Assembly: GCA_036346355.1 (NCBI GenBank)
Contig: CM070583.1
Location: 3,968,001-4,032,000 of the forward strand
Direction of reading: 5' to 3'
Length of the DNA: 64,000 nt
DNA from: Rhipidocladum racemiflorum
Lineage: Eukaryota > Streptophyta > Magnoliopsida > Poales > Poaceae
Shown piece by piece: positions 59,220-64,000 of this stretch. Numbering within the stretch: position 1 is the stretch's first letter; the number at the start of each line of letters is the position of its first letter. The position numbers and the translations under genes were made by a program. The notes under the pieces were generated by a model. The model worked only from the letters and a program-made list of their open reading frames with translations, ran no database searches and was not told the DNA's origin.

Positions 59220-60759
59220 TGTAATATCCAAAATTTAAATAAAAGAGAAAAATAAAATTGTAAATTTGCATTAATCTTGAATTTTCTGGTTTTTTAATCT
59301 TTTTGGTGATTTTCCTTAAAAAAAGAAAATCAATTGTGTTTGAAATAGTAAGAAGATAAAAGGAAAAAATAAAATTCATAAAAATCTACAAAAATTATAT
59401 TAAATTCATGGAAGAGTCCATAGCACAATTAATGCTATCAAAGTAATTATGGCTGCATTAATTGTTGATAAGGGAATAAAAATTAATGCATGTGAACTAG
59501 GAATAGTAGCATGTCAGAGTTTAATGATTTTATGTGAAGCTTATATTGAGTTTAAGATTTTATTACACACTTCTTAGATCATTATTTACCTCTAGTAAAA
59601 ATATTAAAAAATTATAAGTACATTTAATGCTATTTTAAATTTAAAATATGAGATTTTTAGAATATGTTTAAAAGATTTATTAGAAAATAATTAATCAAGT
59701 ATTAAAACCATTCCAAACTATGATAAAAAGTTTTAAAAATTATTAACTCAATTTGAACCCTCAAATAAATCTTTTACTGAAAGAAAAATCTGGAGCAGTC
59801 ACTCTTGTCAAAATTTTAGTAATTAATATATAAAGAATTTTCACCCCAAATTTTTACTAAGTGTATAATACTTATCCAAGATCATGAGTAAAAAATTTAA
59901 AACTTTTTTTTAATGAGATTAGACCCCTGAATGAATTATTCTTGGCCAACTATCAGAAAAGAAGAGAATGCATTGAATCTATTTTGCTCTCCTCCTCTCA
60001 CCGATGAGTGGGCTATTTTGCTCTCCTCTCACTGACGAGTGGGATCAACCCTTTAATGTTTCCCCACACGTCAGCAAAAACCGTGGAAACACTCATCACT
60101 CTCCCCCAACCGACTGCCATTTGGGTCCTACTCCTCGGTTGGTCCCACATGCCACCCACTCACTCTGTTCCCTCTCTCCGTCTCACTTCCACGCGGGTCC
60201 AGGGACCCCACCTGTCATCCCCGTCTTCACCACTCTCCTCCCTTATCTTCGCTGGTGCGGCAAAGTGAGCCGAGCGCCGCCTCTCTAATTTTTTCCTCTT
60301 CCCACTACAGTCCGCAAACTGAGCCTGTCACCCTCTAAAATTCACCTGACACGCCCACCACAACAGCACTCCACCCATATCTCGCCCATTCCCTGGCTCT
60401 GCAAAACCTGTTGCCGCTTGAATCCTTTGTTCAAACCCTGGCTCAAACCACCACACTGGCTACCTATTTAAGCCCAGTGATACTCCACCAAGACTTCACA
60501 GCCCACAGTAACTCTGAGTTCACCCAAAACCCTCAAAACCGAGCCTATGTTCTCCAATTCTGGCAATTTCACCACCATAACAGAGCTTTGGCTCGATTCC
60601 CTCTACACAACCCCATTCTCCAATTACCCGTACCTGAGCAAACCTCATAACCCCACGAACCGAAGTCCCTACTCAATTTAATATATCGCTCACATAGCTT
60701 AACATCCAAGGTGACCATCTTCTACCTCTCCGGTGACTCGACGATAGCTCACATCAGGG
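59220..60759 (+). mobile_element. Gypsy-type LTR, 5' part, cut by a CACTA element
   Basis: Begins TGTAATATCCAAAATTT, akin to the TGTAACACCCTAAAATTT start at 14754. It continues as AT-rich then C-rich U3-like DNA with a TATA-like site TATTTAAG at 60465-60472. The 3' part of the LTR is not seen before the CACTA terminus. The frames at 60004-60650 are not recognisable proteins. Confidence 0.55.
60465..60472 (+). promoter_or_regulatory. TATA-like site in the gypsy-type LTR
   Basis: TATTTAAG within CTACCTATTTAAGCCC, about 1.25 kb into the LTR. It fits the U3 promoter of this LTR type; based on motif and place only. Confidence 0.4.
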
Positions 60760-61144
60760 CACTACTACAGAAAGGATTATATTGGATGCTTCATCATAGA
60801 TGGTTTGAAAAACTGTCTATGATGAGGAATATCATTTATGGTTCTATATCAAAACCATCAGTGACATCATCACAAATGGTTCTAACTTCGAACCGTCTGT
60901 GATATATAGCAACATCACAAATGGATTTAGTATAAAATTGTCTATGATGACTTCATAGATGGTTCTAAACTAAAACCATATGTGATATCTGCCTATCACA
61001 GACGGTTCTATCTATGAACCATCTATGATACCAACTAATACCACTATATAAACATACCGATAGAGGTTCGTTGCGCAGACCTTGCCTTCCAGCATGTTTC
61101 GCCTCCCCCAAACCCTAGCTCCCTAGCAACCTCCTGCTGGATGA

Positions 61145-61219
61145 ACTCCTCCCCAGTGACCTCCTCCCCGGCTACCTCCTCCCCAGCGAACTCCTCCCCA
61201 GTAACCTCCTCCCCAGCAA
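61145..61219 (+). repeat. 15-bp minisatellite, five copies
   Basis: MCTCCTCCCCAGYRA units in register; read plus they would give a five-residue NSSPV/TSSPA repeat. Follows a CAAACCCTAGCTCC leader-like stretch inside the CACTA element. Confidence 0.9.
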
Positions 61220-61966
61220 CCGCTTTGCCTCCGCCTTAAATCTGAGTAGATTGAAGGTGTCGTTGCCCTGCGACTGCTTTGCCTCCTCCCCTGGTATTTG
61301 CTACATTTTCGCTGTATTCCATGGTTATTTGTTGGTGCTTATGATGGGGATTATGGTTTGATGTCCTTTTTGATCTAAAACCAAGGGGTGCAAATTCAAA
61401 TGTGTGAGAATTAGGGGCTTGAGGCTTACATTTAGTACCTTCATTTGATATGGGGTCATTGCTTGCGATTTCGGTACCCTTAGAAGCCCTTTTGTTCTCT
61501 TTGAGAAACTCCTCTTATGCTTGTAGTGCGGATATTGCCATCTCATGTGATTTCTCAGTGTTTCTTTCATCAAGAATCAACCCATGGAAATAGTATAGAG
61601 CAGCCTAGCAAGAAAAAAATGGACCAATAACATTAGTTTAAATGTCTATAGAAGGAAAAATAAAGAAATATACATATTAGAAATCAATTTATATGTAATG
61701 GAGAATGTGTATGATCTGTTCAAGGTTTCAATTTAAATGCCTTATTGATGGTTGCATTCAAATGTTTCTCGAATTAAATACATTTGAAAAATAAAAGAGG
61801 CTTTGGGATGCTATCTTACTTCCTTAACCTCTTAAAGAATAATTCATAGATTCAAGGTTACTATGAATTCACAATGCAGAAAATGCAGTTGCTCACTAGT
61901 TAAAAACATCATATTTCTGCAAAGGTGCAGCCTTCTCTCTATTGATTGTCATGTTTGAGATAACAG

Positions 61967-62106
61967 AAAAAATTTATGAGATGCAATAAGAACTAAAAGC
62001 CATGGATGATCGCTTGCAAGATATTGAATCCCTTAACACGGCACTCATCACTAAGGACCGCAGGGCGAATGCAGAGCTGGAAGAATCCAAAGCTGAGCTT
62101 ATAAAG
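61967..62106 (+). pseudogene. Exon fragment of an FDM/IDN2-like (XH/XS family) gene
   Basis: Between an acceptor (GAGATAACAG, ending 61966) and a clean donor (ATAAAG/GTAAGTACT) lies a 140-base exon. Its reading gives KIYEMQ, a TAA stop at 61987, then ELKAMDDRLQDIESLNTALI and TKDRRANAELEESKAELIK. The LNxxLIxK(D/E)RRxNxELxExxxELI pattern is the conserved coiled coil just before the XH domain of IDN2/FDM proteins, which bind RNA duplexes in RNA-directed DNA methylation. The stop (CAA to TAA) disables it. No XH or XS domain was found nearby. It lies about 1.2 kb inside a CACTA end, so capture by the transposon is the likely origin. Family call is from memory of the motif. Confidence 0.7.
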
Positions 62107-62285
62107 GTAAGTACTAAGTTGGGAGATCTGAGGTCCAGATGGTCAAGGTGTTGCCAGAGGATAACTGAGGCTAGGAGTGGCTGCATGCTGAGAGGACAAG
62201 TGGATGAATGAGATGCTAACTTGAGCCCTACTCAGGTAAAGGAGGATCGTTGGATCAAGGGTTCGTGGGTGGAGTAGTGGTTAAG

Positions 62286-62289
<4 letters not shown>

Positions 62290-62339
<50 letters not shown>
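62290..62339 (+). repeat. (GT)n microsatellite
   Basis: About 24 GT units. Confidence 0.95.
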
Positions 62340-62340
<1 letters not shown>

Positions 62341-63100
62341 ATGAAACCCATTATATTGTTGGGTTATGATTTAGCCCATGTATGAATGAGGGAGTCAATC
62401 TCAATCCTTGATGAGGTTTCTTGAGGGCTAAGTGGTTATCTAAGGGTGAAGGTTGCTCTTAGTATGCTATAAGTATGGGAGAGTAGAGGGATGCCTCACC
62501 CCTAAGTCTTTAGAGAGGATTTTTGGTTTTCCTTATGCTCATGCGAACTTTGCCCACCTGGTAGTGTGGCTTTGTAAACCTTCCTCTCAAAGCAATGCAA
62601 AATTAAATTTCACTTCTTGCATTTTCTCTTATTGTACTTTGGATTTGCCTCCTCTCCTTCTAAGTTCTAAGTGCTTTTGTGTCTTATGCAAAGGATGAGA
62701 GATTGTTGGATGAATCTTCTATGGATCATATCCCAGTCATCTAGGCAATCTACAACCTCTTCTTTTCAGTTTTTGCAAGAAACTGGTCTTTGTGCTTGAA
62801 AGAAGAAAGATTCTTGTAGATTGCGTTATCGTTTCTTTGAAAGGTTGTTTATTGGTGTTCTTACTTGCTGTGACAAGTGAGAGGTCATCTAAGATCATCA
62901 TTTCCCCATGAGCAAGCTAAGGGTGAAGTTTTTGTTTGACCTAGTTTTGGTGTAACCTTAACTAAACTAAAAAAAGGTCAAAAATTTGACATCAACCTTG
63001 CGATTGAAGGTTGAAATAGGTTCCTGACATCCATAGGAAGGTGCACACAAAGTTTCACGAGTTTTGGGTCAGCCGATCAAAAGTTACATCGATTCTTGTT
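62340..63100. other. DNA without recognised feature
   Basis: T-rich on the plus strand, intron-like in composition. No splice-bounded family exon recognised. Confidence 0.35.
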
Positions 63101-63114
63101 TTTGAGATCGTGCT

Positions 63115-63500
63115 GGTTTTACTATTCACCCCCAACGTTGTTCGTCCGACTAGGGATCCCGGCCAGTTTGAAGTACTATTCATTCAAGCACTATTCACAC
63201 CAAACATTATTCATCTAACCAGTTCGGAATACAGCTCATCCAAGCACTGTTCACATCAAACACTGTTTATCCGATCAGTGCTGCCGAACAGTTTGAAGTT
63301 ACTGTTTATCAGACCAGTGCGGAGTATTGTTCACCTTCACAAGCACAGTACTGTTCATCGAGCACATTTCATCTGACCAATTTGCTATTTACTATTCATC
63401 CTAACTAGTGCAGTTTTCATTATTTATCTAATCATTGTTCATCCGACCTTATGGTCAGAGGTAGTATTCATCCGACCACCTGTTTGGATTGTACAGTTCA
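63115..63500 (+). repeat. Dispersed TGTTCATCCGACC-type repeats
   Basis: The words ACTATTCA, TGTTCATC(C/T)GACC and CAGTGC recur about ten times at irregular 25-50 bp spacing. Confidence 0.65.
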
Positions 63501-63699
63501 TTCAATCTATTCTCTTAGTTGTTTGAATTTTAGGGGAAAAAATTTATTTGGCTCTTATTCACCCCTGTCTAGTTGCCTTTTCAGTCCTACACTACATTAG
63601 GGTTATCAAGGTTATATGACAATATTTATCAAGGAAGTTCCATGAGTTACGGTGATAGATCTACTAGTACCCATAATATAGCAAATTTTTGTGGAAATA

Positions 63700-64000
63700 A
63701 GCGCATTCATATATAGATTTGATAAAACAATGTTAATGCCATGTTGCGATGAAGATGCCCTTGCAATCGAGTGCACGGGGTTAGACTGAGGTGGAGCAAG
63801 AAGATGCTTTTGCTGTCATGCTCACCAGGGAGGGGAGGGCGGGGTTGAGCGGCGGTCGCCAAGGGGAGTGGCCGGAGAGGGGTAGGATGAGGCGACGTGA
63901 CAGGCAAGGGAGGGTGATCGTGCATGGTAGAGACAACATACTAGGATGAGGACACCGGCAACGGAATCCACCAGATCCTGTCATCTTCCTCATTGTCGAT
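63700..64000. other. GC-rich end of the window
   Basis: GC rises; overlapping minus-strand frames at 63707-63993 have no recognisable domain. It could be the edge of a gene beyond the window. Confidence 0.3.

Larger units (their letters stand above)
60760..64000 (+). mobile_element. CACTA element, left end and interior
   Basis: CACTACTACAGAAAGGATTA at 60760 is a CACTA terminus. To 61050 follow repeats of ATCACARAYGGTTCTA and its complement in both senses, the subterminal region. The other terminus was not seen, so the element may run past the window; how much of 61060-64000 belongs to it is uncertain. Confidence 0.7.

Noticed and set aside
60004..60650. Pro/His-rich frames as a host gene
   Set aside because: They lie in U3-like C-rich DNA of a gypsy-type LTR; no domain or splice structure was seen.

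Overview
The window looks like a piece of a grass nuclear chromosome, most likely rice or a close relative. Protein-coding genes have GT-AG introns, the AT-hook gene is GC-rich and intronless, and the intergenic DNA is packed with Stowaway, hAT, Harbinger, CACTA, Helitron and copia/gypsy elements typical of Poaceae. No tRNA, rRNA or CRISPR locus was recognised. All calls come from reading the sequence; no database was searched.

Only two host genes are well supported, both on the minus strand. (1) A five-exon gene at 2215-4579 encodes a 143-residue LSD1/LOL1-type protein with three zinc fingers; every exon junction can be placed and the frame closes exactly. (2) An intronless gene at 23404-24264 encodes a 286-residue AT-hook nuclear-localised (AHL) protein. 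A short membrane-protein-like reading frame at 90-469 is a weaker candidate at the left edge.

Layout: 1-1630 membrane-like ORF, a LINE-tail retroposon with a 16-bp target duplication, a Stowaway MITE and a second MITE; 2000-4600 LOL1-like gene, with MITEs in two introns and an inverted LTR-end hairpin inside one of them; 5600-10500 MITEs and AT-rich DNA; 10580-13620 a large composite insertion with a possible solo LTR; 13700-23000 MITEs, microsatellites and small tandem repeats; 23200-24600 AHL gene; 24900-25750 Helitron with a 120-bp minisatellite; 26170-29800 hAT and fold-back elements; 31316-38438 a copia-type LTR retrotransposon with both LTRs and a GTTTG target duplication; 38777-39672 a tandem duplication; 40900-45741 remains of a CACTA element with a broken TNP2 gene, split by a hAT element; 45300-48100 a tandem segmental duplication carrying CACTA ends, a Stowaway and a Helitron; 48144-53380 a Pong/PIF-like Harbinger element with both ORFs broken; 54600-59140 two hAT elements and a Helitron; 59220-60759 a gypsy-type LTR start; from 60760 rightward a CACTA element that appears to carry an exon of an FDM/IDN2-like (XH-domain) gene.

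The most interesting observations are the 196-bp LTR-end palindrome in the LOL1-like intron, the captured RNA-directed-DNA-methylation-factor exon inside a CACTA element, a group of elements with alike CAGGGT-like ends and 8-bp duplications but different interiors, three related Helitron 3' ends, and a paralogous empty site that proves a Stowaway insertion.
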